A stretch of 64,000 nucleotides of DNA from Marisediminitalea lipolytica (GTDB taxonomy: Bacteria > Pseudomonadota > Gammaproteobacteria > Enterobacterales > Alteromonadaceae). The notes under the pieces were generated by a model that was given only the letters and a program-made list of their open reading frames with translations, was not told the origin of the DNA and did no database searches. Made by a program: the position numbers and the translations under genes. Location of the stretch: the NCBI RefSeq assembly GCF_001758465.1, contig NZ_MJIC01000014.1, positions 727,810 to 791,809 of the forward strand, read 5' to 3'. Every line of letters starts with the position of its first letter. Within the stretch, counting starts at the first letter, position 1. Positions 34,906 through 43,983 of the stretch are shown in pieces.

Positions 34906-34977
34906 TCCGCTTTAGCAAAATTATTACTCCCAGAGTGAGTTTGGTGGTTTTTATGGTAAAGACCGCTTTTGACCAAT
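34899..34977. repeat. Repeat R5 adjoining attC 6
   Basis: Second copy of 28973-29050 (GTTGATGTCCGCTTTAG ... GACCGCTTTTGACCAAT). Here it runs straight into repeat R2. Confidence 0.8.
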
Positions 34978-35214
34978 TTGAGAAGTCAGGACGGATAGTC
35001 TCTAACTAATCGCCACGTAAAGTCCCTTTTTCAGCATTCTCCATACATTGTAAATCGGTAAATTCACTATTCTTCGGTACTATCTAGTGCAAGGATAAAC
35101 TGGCCTATTACCATACCTTTGAAATGCAAGTGGTTTACATTCAGGTGACTATGGTGGCACTAAGAATTTAATTGCCCTGGAATTATTTCAAACTAAACTG
35201 GAACCCACAAATGA
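34973..35214. repeat. Dispersed repeat R2, copy b
   Basis: Matches 20706-20895 at both ends (CAATTTGAGAAGTCAGGA at the start, AACTGGAACCCACA at the end) with an internal length difference of about 50 bases. It is the last accessory-type sequence before the csrB control region. Confidence 0.8.
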
Positions 35215-35411
35215 GTTTAACTCGTCGTATACAACCACAGATTAAACGCTGCTGAATGGAAAAACATACTGTTTAAAGTTGTGTGTTAAGGATTCTTCAT
35301 TATTGCAGTCAGTGTACAGCATGCTTAAATAGGCATTATTTACTGAGAATCTCATCTCGAAGCAAAATTCCCATAAGAATCAGAAGTCAGCTTCACATTG
35401 ACTCATGGCGA

Positions 35412-35429
35412 TGTAAGATATTTCTTACA
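35412..35429. promoter_or_regulatory. Gac/UvrY upstream activating sequence of csrB copy A
   Basis: TGTAAG-ATATTT-CTTACA, an exact match to the palindromic site TGTAAG-N6-CTTACA bound by GacA/UvrY/VarA-type response regulators. It lies about 186 bases ahead of the inferred RNA 5' end, the usual spacing for Gac-controlled small RNAs. Confidence 0.9.
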
Positions 35430-35597
35430 AGGATGTACGAAAATACGGTTTGTTTTCTTATCCCTAGCCTTACACTTTTGTCTAAGTCAATGAAAAGGCT
35501 AGTGTATTATTTCTGTCATCAAAAAGAATGACGAAATATACGACATTGGGCGTAATTCGGTAGTGGCGGGCTTTTTTCAATCGCGTATTCTAAACCT

Positions 35598-35946
35598 GTC
35601 GCAAGGAAATGCGCATTGTCAGGAAGACAACGAGGGAGCGGCTCTACGGATTGAGCCAAGTGGAATTAGGACTGTGCATGAAGCACAACTGGCAAGAAGC
35701 CAGAACAGGGAAAAGGAAATCGCCAGGATGGCGAAGGACAACTCCGGGAATGGAGATTACCTTACAGGATGTAAAGGTTACAGGGAACAAAGGAAAGGGA
35801 AACGCCTAAGGACAGGTGGTCTGCTGTGAAGCAGAGTAAAATGGAATCGCGTGCGGAATAACAAGTTGCGGCTTGGTATTGCACCTGCGCTGAGAGGGAG
35901 TCTCAAAATTCCAGAGAAAACGGTGGCTTGTGCCACCGTTTTTTTT
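35598..35946 (+). ncRNA. csrB: CsrB-type CsrA-sequestering small RNA, copy A
   Basis: An RNA of about 349 bases with about twenty GGA triplets, many in hairpin loops: TTGTC-AGGAA-GACAA, GGCTC-TACGGATT-GAGCC, CGCC-AGGAT-GGCG, CTCC-GGGAAT-GGAG. It ends in the terminator CGGTGGC-TTGT-GCCACCG plus T8. The 5' end is inferred from TATTCT six bases upstream and from the E. coli CsrB start (GTCGACAGG; here GTCGCAAGG). Such RNAs bind many CsrA dimers and so relieve CsrA repression of translation. A perfect Gac site lies upstream, and yqcC-truC-yqcA is nearby, as in E. coli where csrB lies next to yqcC. Protein frames crossing this region are artefacts. Confidence 0.92.
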
Positions 35947-36070
35947 CGCCCCGGATAATTCGACTAATACCACGTTTGTTTTGTGTCTGTCTAACACACC
36001 TTCTTTTGAAAATACGGCATCGAGTTAAAACCTCCAATAAGTGAGAGAATGGCGCCTTGTCGACAACGTT

Positions 36071-36088
36071 TGTAAGATATTTCTTACA
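36071..36088. promoter_or_regulatory. Gac/UvrY upstream activating sequence of csrB copy B
   Basis: An identical TGTAAG-ATATTT-CTTACA palindrome, again about 186 bases before the inferred start of the second RNA, so both copies should answer to the same BarA/UvrY-type two-component system. Confidence 0.9.
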
Positions 36089-36256
36089 CGCATGTACGAA
36101 AACACAGTTTGTTTTCTTATCTCTAGCCTTACACTTTTGTCTAAGTTAATGAAAAGACTGGTGTATTATTTCTGTCATCAAGAAGAATGACGAAATATGC
36201 GACATTGGGTGTAATTCGGTAGTGGCGGGCTTTTTTCAATCGCGTATTCTAAACCT

Positions 36257-36601
36257 GTCGCAAGGAAATGCGCATTGTCAGGGAGACAACGAAGGAGCGG
36301 CTTTACGGATTGAGCCAAGTGGAATCAGGACTGTGCATGAAGCACAGCTGGCAAGAAGCCATAACAGGGAAAAGGAAATCGCCAGGATGGCGAAGGACAA
36401 CTCCGGGAATGGAGACTACCTTACAGGACGTAAAGGTTACAGGGAACAAAGGAAAGGGAAACGCCTAAGGACAGGTGGCCTGCTGTGAAGCAGAGAAAGA
36501 GGGAATTGCGTGCGGAATATCAGGTTTACCTGGTATTGCACTTACGCTGAGAGGGAGTCTCAAAATTCCAGAAAAACGGTGGCTTTTGCCACCGTTTTTT
36601 T
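36257..36601 (+). ncRNA. csrB: CsrB-type CsrA-sequestering small RNA, copy B
   Basis: A second, closely similar RNA gene of about 345 bases, with the same TATTCT-aaacct-GTCGC start, the same series of GGA hairpins and a terminator CGGTGGC-TTTT-GCCACCG plus T7. Differences from copy A are mostly single bases (for example CAGGGAGAC for CAGGAAGAC), and several keep hairpins intact, such as CAGCTGGCAAGAAGCC. The repeat unit includes the upstream activating site, so the promoter, RNA and terminator were duplicated together. Redundant csrB-type RNAs are known in Vibrio and Pseudomonas relatives. The 310 bases between the two RNAs otherwise hold only the second promoter region. Confidence 0.92.
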
Positions 36602-36612
36602 ATGTCGGTAAA

Positions 36613-36924
36613 TTAATGTGTAACTATTCGGTGCGGTGGTGTATAAGTTTTTACTATCGTAAGGCCATTAAGCTCCAATGTGCCCTGATAGCAATCATCA
36701 CCGGTAGAAGAGAATTCGAATAAGAATTCACTGCGCCAGTCCAGCTTACCGCGATACAGCATTGGCCGGGTACTTTTACGCGCAACGCTCACCAGTTGCA
36801 GTCGTTGTTGCTCACAATAGCGTTGCAGATATTGATTGGCGCATTCCGAGATAATCCGGATCCGCCAGAAAAAAGCGGCGCCGGCACACAGAATCACCAG
36901 TAACAGCACATCAAATAAATTCAC
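36613..36924 (-). CDS. DUF3301 family membrane-anchored protein
   Basis: A 103-residue protein starting MNLFDVLLLVILCAGAAFFW, one N-terminal membrane helix, followed by a small cytoplasmic domain (QRLQLVSVARKSTRPMLYRG, then WRSEFLFEFSSTGDDCYQGTLEL). This matches the DUF3301 family, usually encoded next to the DUF3549 gene in Alteromonadales and Shewanella. Its start is 6 bases from the DUF3549 stop on the same strand, so the two form an operon. Function not known. Confidence 0.8.
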   Translation of the reverse strand: MNLFDVLLLVILCAGAAFFWRIRIISECANQYLQRYCEQQRLQLVSVARKSTRPMLYRGKLDWRSEFLFEFSSTGDDCYQGTLELNGLTIVKTYTPPHRIVTH

Positions 36925-36930
36925 GGGCAG

Positions 36931-37977
36931 TTATCCTGCTTGCTTAAATAAGGCGGCCAGTGGAGCCTGCATCACCGGGTTGTGTTGGTGAGCACGGGCC
37001 AGGGTCAGCATGGTCCGGCGCAAGGCTGGAATTTGTACCAGATCGGTAAACAAACCAATAAACAGTTCGTGTTTGTAAGCGCCGTCGGCATCTGCTTTGG
37101 CGGCCGCTTCCAAAAAGCGTTGTGCAGTCAGGGTATCAAGCTGTGCATCATGACGACCGGCAATAACGCTTAGTAAATGCATGTCAGGCTGAGTAACGTT
37201 ATTCAACAGGTGGTTGATGGCCTGGCTAAGCTCAGCATTAAACTCGGGCGTACTGAGTGCTCGAAGTATTCCCAGCATGGTATTTTTTTGTGCATCGTCA
37301 GCCGCTAATGCTTGCAACTTTTTGATAAAAAATGAGTTTAAGCTATCTGGCAGTGACACACTCTCAAGGCTGCTGAATAAGGTTTCCAGAAAAGGGGCGC
37401 TAAACTGGTCGAAGTGGTTAATGATGTGTTTTGCCTGCTGCTCGTTAATTCCCACGGCCAGATCCGCGATGGCTTGTACCGGCAATTGTTGCCAGTCGAT
37501 AATGGCCGGCGTTTGCAGATATTGTCCGGCCTGCTCTAAACCCTCACTTTTAGGATCGTTCAGAGTGTGACGGGCAATCGCCGAAAACTGCGCCATTAAC
37601 TGTTGGCTTGGTACAAACGTGTAGGGATTATCCGGTAGCTCATCGCTGCCTTGTTCGCCGGCAATCTGGTTACCCAGCGCATCCACAATGATCTGCAAAA
37701 AATGATTGCGCGAGGCCTGAATTAATAAGCCCTGTTCGTCCAGCGGAAACTTCACAAACCAGATATATCGTTGCGCCTGTGGATTGCTCTGCCAGAACAC
37801 AACTGCATACCATGCATGCTGTTGGCGGGGGCGGGGCGGGCATAGCTGACCGTTTTCGATATCTAAAAAGGTTTGCGATGAAACAGGATACACTCCACGT
37901 CCAAGGTCAAAGATGCGATAATCGGTACCCGCGTGTAACAGAAACTCGCTCAGCGAGTGAATACTTTTTGAATTCAT
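36931..37977 (-). CDS. DUF3549 family protein
   Basis: Start chosen at the ATG at 37975-37977 (MNSKSIHSLSEFLLHAGTDY); a longer frame continues upstream without support. The 348-residue protein has the DUF3549 layout: YRIFDLGRGVYPVSSQTFLDIE, YIWFVKFPLDEQGLL and a helical repeat-like C-terminal half rich in Leu/Ala. It is soluble with no catalytic motif assigned in the family. It is divergent from yqcC, as often seen in Alteromonadales. Confidence 0.8.
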   Translation of the reverse strand: MNSKSIHSLSEFLLHAGTDYRIFDLGRGVYPVSSQTFLDIENGQLCPPRPRQQHAWYAVVFWQSNPQAQRYIWFVKFPLDEQGLLIQASRNHFLQIIVDALGNQIAGEQGSDELPDNPYTFVPSQQLMAQFSAIARHTLNDPKSEGLEQAGQYLQTPAIIDWQQLPVQAIADLAVGINEQQAKHIINHFDQFSAPFLETLFSSLESVSLPDSLNSFFIKKLQALAADDAQKNTMLGILRALSTPEFNAELSQAINHLLNNVTQPDMHLLSVIAGRHDAQLDTLTAQRFLEAAAKADADGAYKHELFIGLFTDLVQIPALRRTMLTLARAHQHNPVMQAPLAALFKQAG

Positions 37978-38040
37978 GCTGATTTTTAAAGTAAGACAAA
38001 AATTTGCGCATAGTGTAACAGGCATTGGAGTAAGCGCGTA

Positions 38041-38370
38041 ATGATTCGTGACGCCAAATTGGTAAGCCATGGCCCAAGGTTGCTGGAGGAACTTGAAGCC
38101 GTCCTCAAAGCGGCAAACTTGTGGTCAGACATACATCTTTCACCGGCAGCGCTGGCCAGCGAACAGCCTTTTGCCTGCGATACGCTGGCTTTTGAGCAAT
38201 GGCTGCAATTTATTTTTATTCCCCGGATCAGGGCATTATCTGACGCCGGAGCACTAGTACCACCCATGCATATTTTGCCCATGGCTGAAGTAACCTGGCA
38301 GAGCTCCCATCAGCCGGTTCAGCAGGTGTTGGCTCGATTTGATCGCTGGAGTAAGCAACTACATGACTAA
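38041..38370 (+). CDS. yqcC: YqcC family protein (DUF446)
   Basis: A 109-residue all-helical protein with the family's core FACDTLAFEQWLQFIFIPRI and LPMAEVTWQ. Biochemical role unknown; in E. coli yqcC lies with truC and yqcA, beside csrB. Its last codons overlap the truC start by 8 bases, which implies coupling. Confidence 0.88.
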   Translation: MIRDAKLVSHGPRLLEELEAVLKAANLWSDIHLSPAALASEQPFACDTLAFEQWLQFIFIPRIRALSDAGALVPPMHILPMAEVTWQSSHQPVQQVLARFDRWSKQLHD

Positions 38371-39103
38371 CGAGCTATTGCCGGTGGTATATCAGGATGA
38401 AGATATTGTCGCCATTTATAAACCGGCCGGATTATTAGTGCATCGCAGCCCCATTGATAAGCATGAAACCCGCTTTGCGGTGCAGATATTACGCGACCAG
38501 CTGGGCCAGCATGTGTATCCGTTGCATCGCCTGGACAGACCAACGGCAGGCTTGTTGTTATTTGCGCTTAACAGCGAAACGGCCTCTGCCATGAATGCGC
38601 AGATGATGGCAAACCGCATGCAAAAGTCTTATCGGGCACTGGTTCGCGGTTATGTTAAACACCCGGGGATGGTGGATTACGAATTAAAATATCGCTGGGA
38701 TAAATACGCTGATGCAAAACGCACCCAGGAAGTAGCGCCACAAACAGCTCATTCTGATTACTGGCCACTGGCGCACTACGAGTTACCCTTTGCGGTTGGG
38801 CGCTACGCCTCTGCTCGCTATTCCTGGCTTGGACTTACGCCCCATACCGGGCGTAAACATCAACTGCGCCGGCATATGCTGCATTTACGGCATCCCATGG
38901 TGGGCGATACGACCCACGGCGATGGCAAGCATAACGCTTTTGTGCGGGATCAGTTTAATACCCACCGGTTAATGTTAGTGTGTGTGTCGATGGGGTTTTA
39001 TCACCCTATTAGCGGTAAATGGCTGACAATTAGCACCCAGGTGGATAGCGAAATTGAGCAGTTATTGGTAAGCTGGCAACCGTTTTTAACCTGGAGTAGA
39101 TAA
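38363..39103 (+). CDS. truC: tRNA pseudouridine(65) synthase TruC
   Basis: Start placed at ATG 38363 (MTNELLPVVYQDEDIVAIYK), inside the end of yqcC; the longer frame has no support. The 246-residue protein is an RluA-family pseudouridine synthase: DIVAIYKPAGLLVHRSP, the catalytic motif HRLDRPTAGLLLFA with the nucleophilic Asp, and GRKHQLRRHMLHLRHPMVGD. TruC isomerises U65 of tRNAs such as tRNA-Ile1 and tRNA-Asp. It sits in the usual yqcC-truC-yqcA order. Confidence 0.93.
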   Translation: MTNELLPVVYQDEDIVAIYKPAGLLVHRSPIDKHETRFAVQILRDQLGQHVYPLHRLDRPTAGLLLFALNSETASAMNAQMMANRMQKSYRALVRGYVKHPGMVDYELKYRWDKYADAKRTQEVAPQTAHSDYWPLAHYELPFAVGRYASARYSWLGLTPHTGRKHQLRRHMLHLRHPMVGDTTHGDGKHNAFVRDQFNTHRLMLVCVSMGFYHPISGKWLTISTQVDSEIEQLLVSWQPFLTWSR

Positions 39104-39113
39104 AGGTAGATTA

Positions 39114-39563
39114 ATGGCAACGCTGAATATTATTGTTGGTTCGGTTTACGGAAATGCAGAAAATGTCGCAGAGGAAGTTCAAGCGTATTTTGAGGACCAG
39201 GGCATCGATGCAGAAGTCTTTAAAGATCCGGACGTGAGTGATTTTACCGAGCCTAAGGCGCTGCTGATCATAACCTCTACCACCGGAGCCGGCGATTTAC
39301 CGCCCAATCTGGAATTTCCTATTGATGAATTGCGAACGCAGTTTCCGCTACTAGAGCAAAAACCTTTTGCGGTAGCCGCTTTAGGCGACAGCAGTTATGG
39401 TGATTCTTACTGTGGGGGCGGTAAGATTTGTCAGGAATTATTAACCGAACTACAAGGCTTCCCAGTGGCAGATATGCTGGAAGTGGATGCGATGGAAACC
39501 CTTGAACCAGAAAAAGATGTGCTGGAATGGGTTAAAACTATTCAGGACAAGCTGATAGCCTGA
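39114..39563 (+). CDS. yqcA: Flavodoxin YqcA/MioC-like
   Basis: A 149-residue flavodoxin with the FMN phosphate loop IVGSVYGNAENVA near the N-terminus, the ring-binding loops TSTTGAGDLPPN and ALGDSSYGDSYCGGG, and normal short-chain flavodoxin length. It carries electrons with FMN as cofactor; the partner is unknown. Position directly after truC favours YqcA over MioC, which it resembles. A strong terminator follows. Confidence 0.88.
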   Translation: MATLNIIVGSVYGNAENVAEEVQAYFEDQGIDAEVFKDPDVSDFTEPKALLIITSTTGAGDLPPNLEFPIDELRTQFPLLEQKPFAVAALGDSSYGDSYCGGGKICQELLTELQGFPVADMLEVDAMETLEPEKDVLEWVKTIQDKLIA

Positions 39564-39578
39564 ACAACTGTTTTTTAC

Positions 39579-39602
39579 AAAAGGCGCCACCCGGCGCCTT
39601 TT
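39579..39602. terminator. Terminator after yqcA
   Basis: AAAAGGCGCC-ACCC-GGCGCCTTTT, a perfect 10-bp stem with T-rich 3' end, closing the yqcC-truC-yqcA unit. Confidence 0.9.
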
Positions 39603-39656
39603 GTTTATGTATGATATTCGCTAGAAATGACCACGTGCCATAGGATAAGTTTGGCT

Positions 39657-40280
39657 ATGAATGATGTGTTAACCCGTTTTACCGGTTGGGCAACTTACTA
39701 CATGTCTAACCTGATTGTGACAGCATTGGTGCTTATCATTTTTATGGTAATTAATCGGTTATTATTGCCGAAAATTGCAAAGCTGGTTTCCAACAGCAAA
39801 TTAACCGAGGAAGCCCGCAAGAAAACTTACCATACTGCCAGACTGATTACCGGGGTGATCACCATTGCTCTGCTGCTGTTGGTGTGGGGCGTGGATTTCA
39901 GCGGACTTATAGTACTCTCAACATCTATTATTGCTCTGACCGGTGTGGCCTTATTTGCGAGCTGGTCATTGCTGAGTAATATAACGTCGTACTTTGTTTT
40001 GCTGTTTCAGAATTCCTACAGCAAGGGTAACTTTATCCGCATTATCGATGGCGATAATTACATGGAAGGTTATATAGCAGAAATTAACCTGTTTACCACG
40101 CGGTTAATGACCAAAGACGGCGAAGAAATTGCCTATCCCAACAATCTGGTACTAACCAGACCTGTCATTATTAACCCCAAACAACACTGGCAGAGCATTG
40201 GTAAATCAACCGATAAAAATCTAGCGACCCAACCGGGGGAAAATGCTGTTGATCAAATCGATGTGGAGCGAAATCCGTAA
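39657..40280 (+). CDS. MscS-like small mechanosensitive channel protein
   Basis: Start placed at ATG 39657 (MNDVLTRFTGWATYYMSNL). The 207-residue product has three membrane helices (LIVTALVLIIFMVINRLLL, LITGVITIALLLLVWGVDF, LIVLSTSIIALTGVALFAS), then the MscS beta-domain pattern FQNSYSKGNFIRIIDGDNYMEGYIAEINLFTTRLMTKDGEEIAYPNN split by turns. This matches the pore and beta domain of short MscS-family channels, giving osmotic-shock relief or ion leak. It is convergent with dapD. Confidence 0.85.
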   Translation: MNDVLTRFTGWATYYMSNLIVTALVLIIFMVINRLLLPKIAKLVSNSKLTEEARKKTYHTARLITGVITIALLLLVWGVDFSGLIVLSTSIIALTGVALFASWSLLSNITSYFVLLFQNSYSKGNFIRIIDGDNYMEGYIAEINLFTTRLMTKDGEEIAYPNNLVLTRPVIINPKQHWQSIGKSTDKNLATQPGENAVDQIDVERNP

Positions 40281-40324
40281 ATGCATTAGAATTGGGGCTT
40301 CATGAACAGATAATTCAGAAATAA

Positions 40325-40348
40325 CAAAGGCGCCATTTGGCGCCTTTG
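40325..40348. terminator. Bidirectional terminator between mscS-like gene and dapD
   Basis: CAAAGGCGCC-ATTT-GGCGCCTTTG, a perfect 10-bp stem placed between two converging genes. Confidence 0.85.
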
Positions 40349-40370
40349 TCGTATGCGAGATTAACTGTGC

Positions 40371-41195
40371 TTATTCAGCACCACGCAGCAGGGCATTAAT
40401 ACCTACTTTAGCGCGGGTTTTTGCATCTACCTTTTTAACGATAATGGCAGCGTACAGGCTGTATTTGCCATCTTTGCTCGGCAGGTTGCCTGGTACAACT
40501 ACCGCACCTGCTGGTACGCGGCCATAATGTACTTCGCCGGTTTCACGGTCGTAAATACGGGTAGACTGACCAATGTAAACACCCATAGAGATAACAGCGC
40601 CTTCTTCTACGATAACCCCCTCAACGATTTCTGAGCGAGCGCCGATAAAGCAGTTATCTTCGATAATGGTTGGGTTAGCTTGCAGTGGTTCCAGAACCCC
40701 ACCGATGCCGACGCCACCAGACAGGTGAACATTTTTACCAATTTGTGCGCATGAGCCAACGGTAGCCCAGGTATCAACCATGGCACCTTCGTCAACAAAT
40801 GCACCAATGTTAACGTATGAAGGCATTACAACTACGTTCTTACCCACGAAAGAACCGGTACGAACCGCGGCAGGCGGCACAATACGGACACCATCAGCAG
40901 CAAACTGCTCGGCGGTGTAATCGGCATACTTTAATGGAACCTTGTCGTAGAAGCGGCTTTCAGCCCCTTCCATTACGTCGTTGTTATGCAGACGGAAATA
41001 CAGCAGAACTGCTTTTTTCAGCCACTGATGAACAACCCACTCACCGGCGATTTTTTCTGCTACACGGGCTTTACCGCTGTTAAGTAATGCAATGGCATCG
41101 CTAACGGCTTGCTTTACTTCTGCCGGAGCTGCAGAAGGTGTGATGTCTGCGCGGTCTTCAAAGGCCGCTTCAATAATGGCTTTTAATTCAGTCAT
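40371..41195 (-). CDS. dapD: 2,3,4,5-tetrahydropyridine-2,6-dicarboxylate N-succinyltransferase
   Basis: A 274-residue left-handed beta-helix transferase of lysine/diaminopimelate synthesis: succinyl-CoA plus tetrahydrodipicolinate gives N-succinyl-2-amino-6-ketopimelate. Seen: an N-terminal helical domain ([18 protein letters not shown]), hexapeptide repeats including [20 protein letters not shown] and [20 protein letters not shown], and [16 protein letters not shown]. Normal length. Its ATG overlaps the glnD stop (ATGA), so it is coupled to glnD, as in the conserved map-glnD-dapD order. Confidence 0.97.
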   Translation of the reverse strand: MTELKAIIEAAFEDRADITPSAAPAEVKQAVSDAIALLNSGKARVAEKIAGEWVVHQWLKKAVLLYFRLHNNDVMEGAESRFYDKVPLKYADYTAEQFAADGVRIVPPAAVRTGSFVGKNVVVMPSYVNIGAFVDEGAMVDTWATVGSCAQIGKNVHLSGGVGIGGVLEPLQANPTIIEDNCFIGARSEIVEGVIVEEGAVISMGVYIGQSTRIYDRETGEVHYGRVPAGAVVVPGNLPSKDGKYSLYAAIIVKKVDAKTRAKVGINALLRGAE

Positions 41196-43837
41196 GGTAT
41201 GTTGATATCTTCAAGTTGATCGAGTTTAAACAATATCCGCTTTTTCAGCGTCGTCTGTTCTTCCTGCGTTAAGGCTTTGCCATGCTCATTCGACACGATA
41301 AACACGTCTTCCGCGCGTTCACCGATGGTGGCTATTTTGGCTAATTTTAATGTGAGATTGCAGTCAACGAAAGCGTGACCGACTTTAGCAAGAATTCCCG
41401 GCGCGTCCAATGCTTCCAGTTCAATTAATGTGGCATCATCCTGCGATGAATAAAAGCGCACTTTAACCGGCACATCCAGATGCTTGTGCTGGCGAGAAAG
41501 CTTACGGGTATTATTATGCTGACGACCGGGTTTAAGCAGTTGTTCGGCAATGGCTTTTTCGATAGAGCGTAATCGTGATTCGCCTTCTATTCGAGAGCCA
41601 TCGTTTTCCAGAATCAAAATGCTGTCAAATACGTGGTCGTCACGGGTTACGGCGATATGCGCATCATGAATAGAACAATTGCGACTATCGAGTACCGATG
41701 CGATCTGGGCAAACAGGGCGGGGCGGTCATCGCCGTATAACAATAATTCTGTACCACCTTTAGCCAGATCGTTATTGGTTTTAATCAGCATTTCACCCGG
41801 TTCGTGCTGATTTTCAAACGCCAGGATTTCCTGGGTGTGCCAGCTAATTTGCTCGGGTTTAAAACGGGCAAAATAATCGTCTTCAAAACGCGACCACAGC
41901 GTTTCGATACGCTCTGCATCCAGCGCGGTGGTAGCCAGTAATTCCAAGGCCTTAGACTTGTGCGAATCCACCCTGTCACGCATGGTTACGCCACACTGCA
42001 GGCCATTATCCAGGGCCTTTTGGGTCATGCTGTAAAGCTCTTTAAGTAACGAGGCTTTCCAGTCATTCCATAAGTTATCATTAGTGGCACGAATATCTGC
42101 CAGCGTAAGAATGTACAGCAAATTCAGGTGGGTGTGACTGCGTACCGCAGTGGCAAAATCGTTCACCACATCAGGATCGTAAATATCCCGGCGCTGGGCA
42201 ACGACTGACATCAGCAGATGATTTTCAACCAGCCAGGCGATGAGTTCCGCGTCAGACTTGTGAATATCGTGAGCTTCACAAAATATCGCAACATCCTTGG
42301 CACCCAGGGTTGAGTGATCGCCGTTACGCCCTTTAGCAATATCGTGGAAAATCGCCGCAATATAGATAAGCTCGGGTTTGTCAAAATTTCTGACAATACG
42401 ACCACAACGAGGAAAATCGGTGTTGTCTGGCTGAAAATAGTGATTTACGTGTTTAACCAGTCGATGGGTATGCTCATCAACCGTGTAGGCATGGAACAAA
42501 TCAAACTGCATCATACCCACAATATGATCCCACTCTGGCAAATAGGATTGCAAAATGCCGTACTGATGCATGATATTCCATGCAAAATCAAAGAAGTGGG
42601 GATGCTTAAACAGCTCCATGATCAAGCGGCGACATTCCGCCCGCTCGACATAATAAGCGGCCTGAAAACGGCGGCGAGCATTGCGTAACTGGCGAATACA
42701 GTTTGTATCCAGTCCCTGTACATCCCGGGTGTCAGCTATGAGCTTTAAGAACGATAAAATATCTTCCGGCGATTCAAACACATTATTGTGAGTGGGCGAG
42801 ATATTGCCATCCAGTAAACAAAAGCTATCGTTGATTGCTCTGCGGCTTTGTATGGTTTGGTTAAGCATGTCGTAACGAAAGCGCTGAAGCAGCATTTGGT
42901 TCAGTTCGCTTATGCGGCGTACGGTGCGGAAAAACGCCCGCATCATTTTTTCAACCGCGGTTTTACTGTCTTCACCGTAACCCAGCATGGCAGCCACTTC
43001 AGGCTGGTAGTCAAAGAGTAAGCGGTTTTCACTGCGGCCGGCAACCAGATGCAAGGCAAAGCGGATGCGCCACAAGGCCATACGACATTCTACCAGTTCA
43101 TCGAGTTCGTCTTTGGTGAAGTAACCATGACCCACCAGGCCCTTGCCGTCGTACTCTTTAAAATGCTTCTTAGCCACCCAGCCAATAGATTGAATATCCC
43201 GCAGACAGCCGGGGTTTTCCTTGATATTGGGTTCGAGATTGTAAGACGTGCCATTAAATTTGGCGTGCCGGGCTTTTTGTTCTTCGTACTTGGCGGTAAA
43301 GAACGCTTTGCTTGTCCAGCAGGTGTCTTTACCATTTACGGCGTGCCACATTTCCACAAACGTTTGGTCGCAGCCACTCAGCATGCGGCTTTCAACAAGA
43401 TTGGTGGCGATGGAAATATCGTCTTTGGCCAGTTTTACGGTTTCTTTAATAGTACGTACCGACTGACCAACGTCCAGCTTGATATCCCACAGCAGGGTAA
43501 TAAACTGGCCGACCTTTTCCTGAACATCACGTTTCAGGGCTTTTTTGCTAACAATCAGCAGGTCAATATCAGAGTAGGGTTGCAGGTGCCCACGGCCATA
43601 GCCACCTACTGCACAAAGTGCGAGTCCTTTAATGTTGGCCAGGTCGTATAACGACCACAACCGTTGTAACAGAGTATCAATAAAAACCGCGCGGCCGGTG
43701 ACCAGTTCGTCGATGGGTTGCAGCGTAAAACTCGTTTCTAACCATTCATAACTGCGGGCCACCAGTGCTTTAATCGACTTGATGTCATCTACAGCCGTTA
43801 TATTGGCGACTTCTTCACATAACGATTTTAACTTCAC
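41192..43837 (-). CDS. glnD: Bifunctional uridylyltransferase / uridylyl-removing enzyme
   Basis: An 881-residue nitrogen sensor that uridylylates PII under nitrogen shortage and deuridylylates it in excess. Domains in order: nucleotidyltransferase ([18 protein letters not shown], about residues 78-95), a PII-binding helical region, the HD phosphohydrolase ([16 protein letters not shown] near residue 499), and two ACT domains at the C-terminus ([20 protein letters not shown] and [17 protein letters not shown]) that sense glutamine. Full length for the family. Downstream of map and coupled to dapD. Confidence 0.97.
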   Translation of the reverse strand: MKLKSLCEEVANITAVDDIKSIKALVARSYEWLETSFTLQPIDELVTGRAVFIDTLLQRLWSLYDLANIKGLALCAVGGYGRGHLQPYSDIDLLIVSKKALKRDVQEKVGQFITLLWDIKLDVGQSVRTIKETVKLAKDDISIATNLVESRMLSGCDQTFVEMWHAVNGKDTCWTSKAFFTAKYEEQKARHAKFNGTSYNLEPNIKENPGCLRDIQSIGWVAKKHFKEYDGKGLVGHGYFTKDELDELVECRMALWRIRFALHLVAGRSENRLLFDYQPEVAAMLGYGEDSKTAVEKMMRAFFRTVRRISELNQMLLQRFRYDMLNQTIQSRRAINDSFCLLDGNISPTHNNVFESPEDILSFLKLIADTRDVQGLDTNCIRQLRNARRRFQAAYYVERAECRRLIMELFKHPHFFDFAWNIMHQYGILQSYLPEWDHIVGMMQFDLFHAYTVDEHTHRLVKHVNHYFQPDNTDFPRCGRIVRNFDKPELIYIAAIFHDIAKGRNGDHSTLGAKDVAIFCEAHDIHKSDAELIAWLVENHLLMSVVAQRRDIYDPDVVNDFATAVRSHTHLNLLYILTLADIRATNDNLWNDWKASLLKELYSMTQKALDNGLQCGVTMRDRVDSHKSKALELLATTALDAERIETLWSRFEDDYFARFKPEQISWHTQEILAFENQHEPGEMLIKTNNDLAKGGTELLLYGDDRPALFAQIASVLDSRNCSIHDAHIAVTRDDHVFDSILILENDGSRIEGESRLRSIEKAIAEQLLKPGRQHNNTRKLSRQHKHLDVPVKVRFYSSQDDATLIELEALDAPGILAKVGHAFVDCNLTLKLAKIATIGERAEDVFIVSNEHGKALTQEEQTTLKKRILFKLDQLEDINIP

Positions 43838-43916
43838 ATTTCACCCAATGAATAATCTGGTTAACAAAGGCCTTACTTTGCGGCCTGCTTGAACTTACCC
43901 TGCGTTAAACATGTGA

Positions 43917-43937
43917 ATGCCGCTAACTAAGCGGCAT
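43917..43937. terminator. Hairpin between map and glnD
   Basis: ATGCCGC-TAACTAA-GCGGCAT followed on the plus strand by TTTT. As the flanking genes are both on the minus strand, it may attenuate or punctuate map-glnD transcription; on that strand it lacks a T-run. Confidence 0.45.
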
Positions 43938-43983
43938 TTTTAGTTGTGATGGTTCACCCAATGGTGACAACACAAGTTAATGT

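Noticed and set aside
35283..35531. 82-codon plus-strand frame ahead of csrB copy A
   Set aside because: It crosses the Gac activating site and promoter region, is Arg/Cys/Ser-rich and has no ribosome binding site.
35563..35829. 88-codon and 66-codon frames in the first csrB unit, repeated in the second (36222-36488)
   Set aside because: They are shadows of the CsrB RNA: the repeated GGA motifs give R/G/K-rich peptides, and there is no ribosome binding site.
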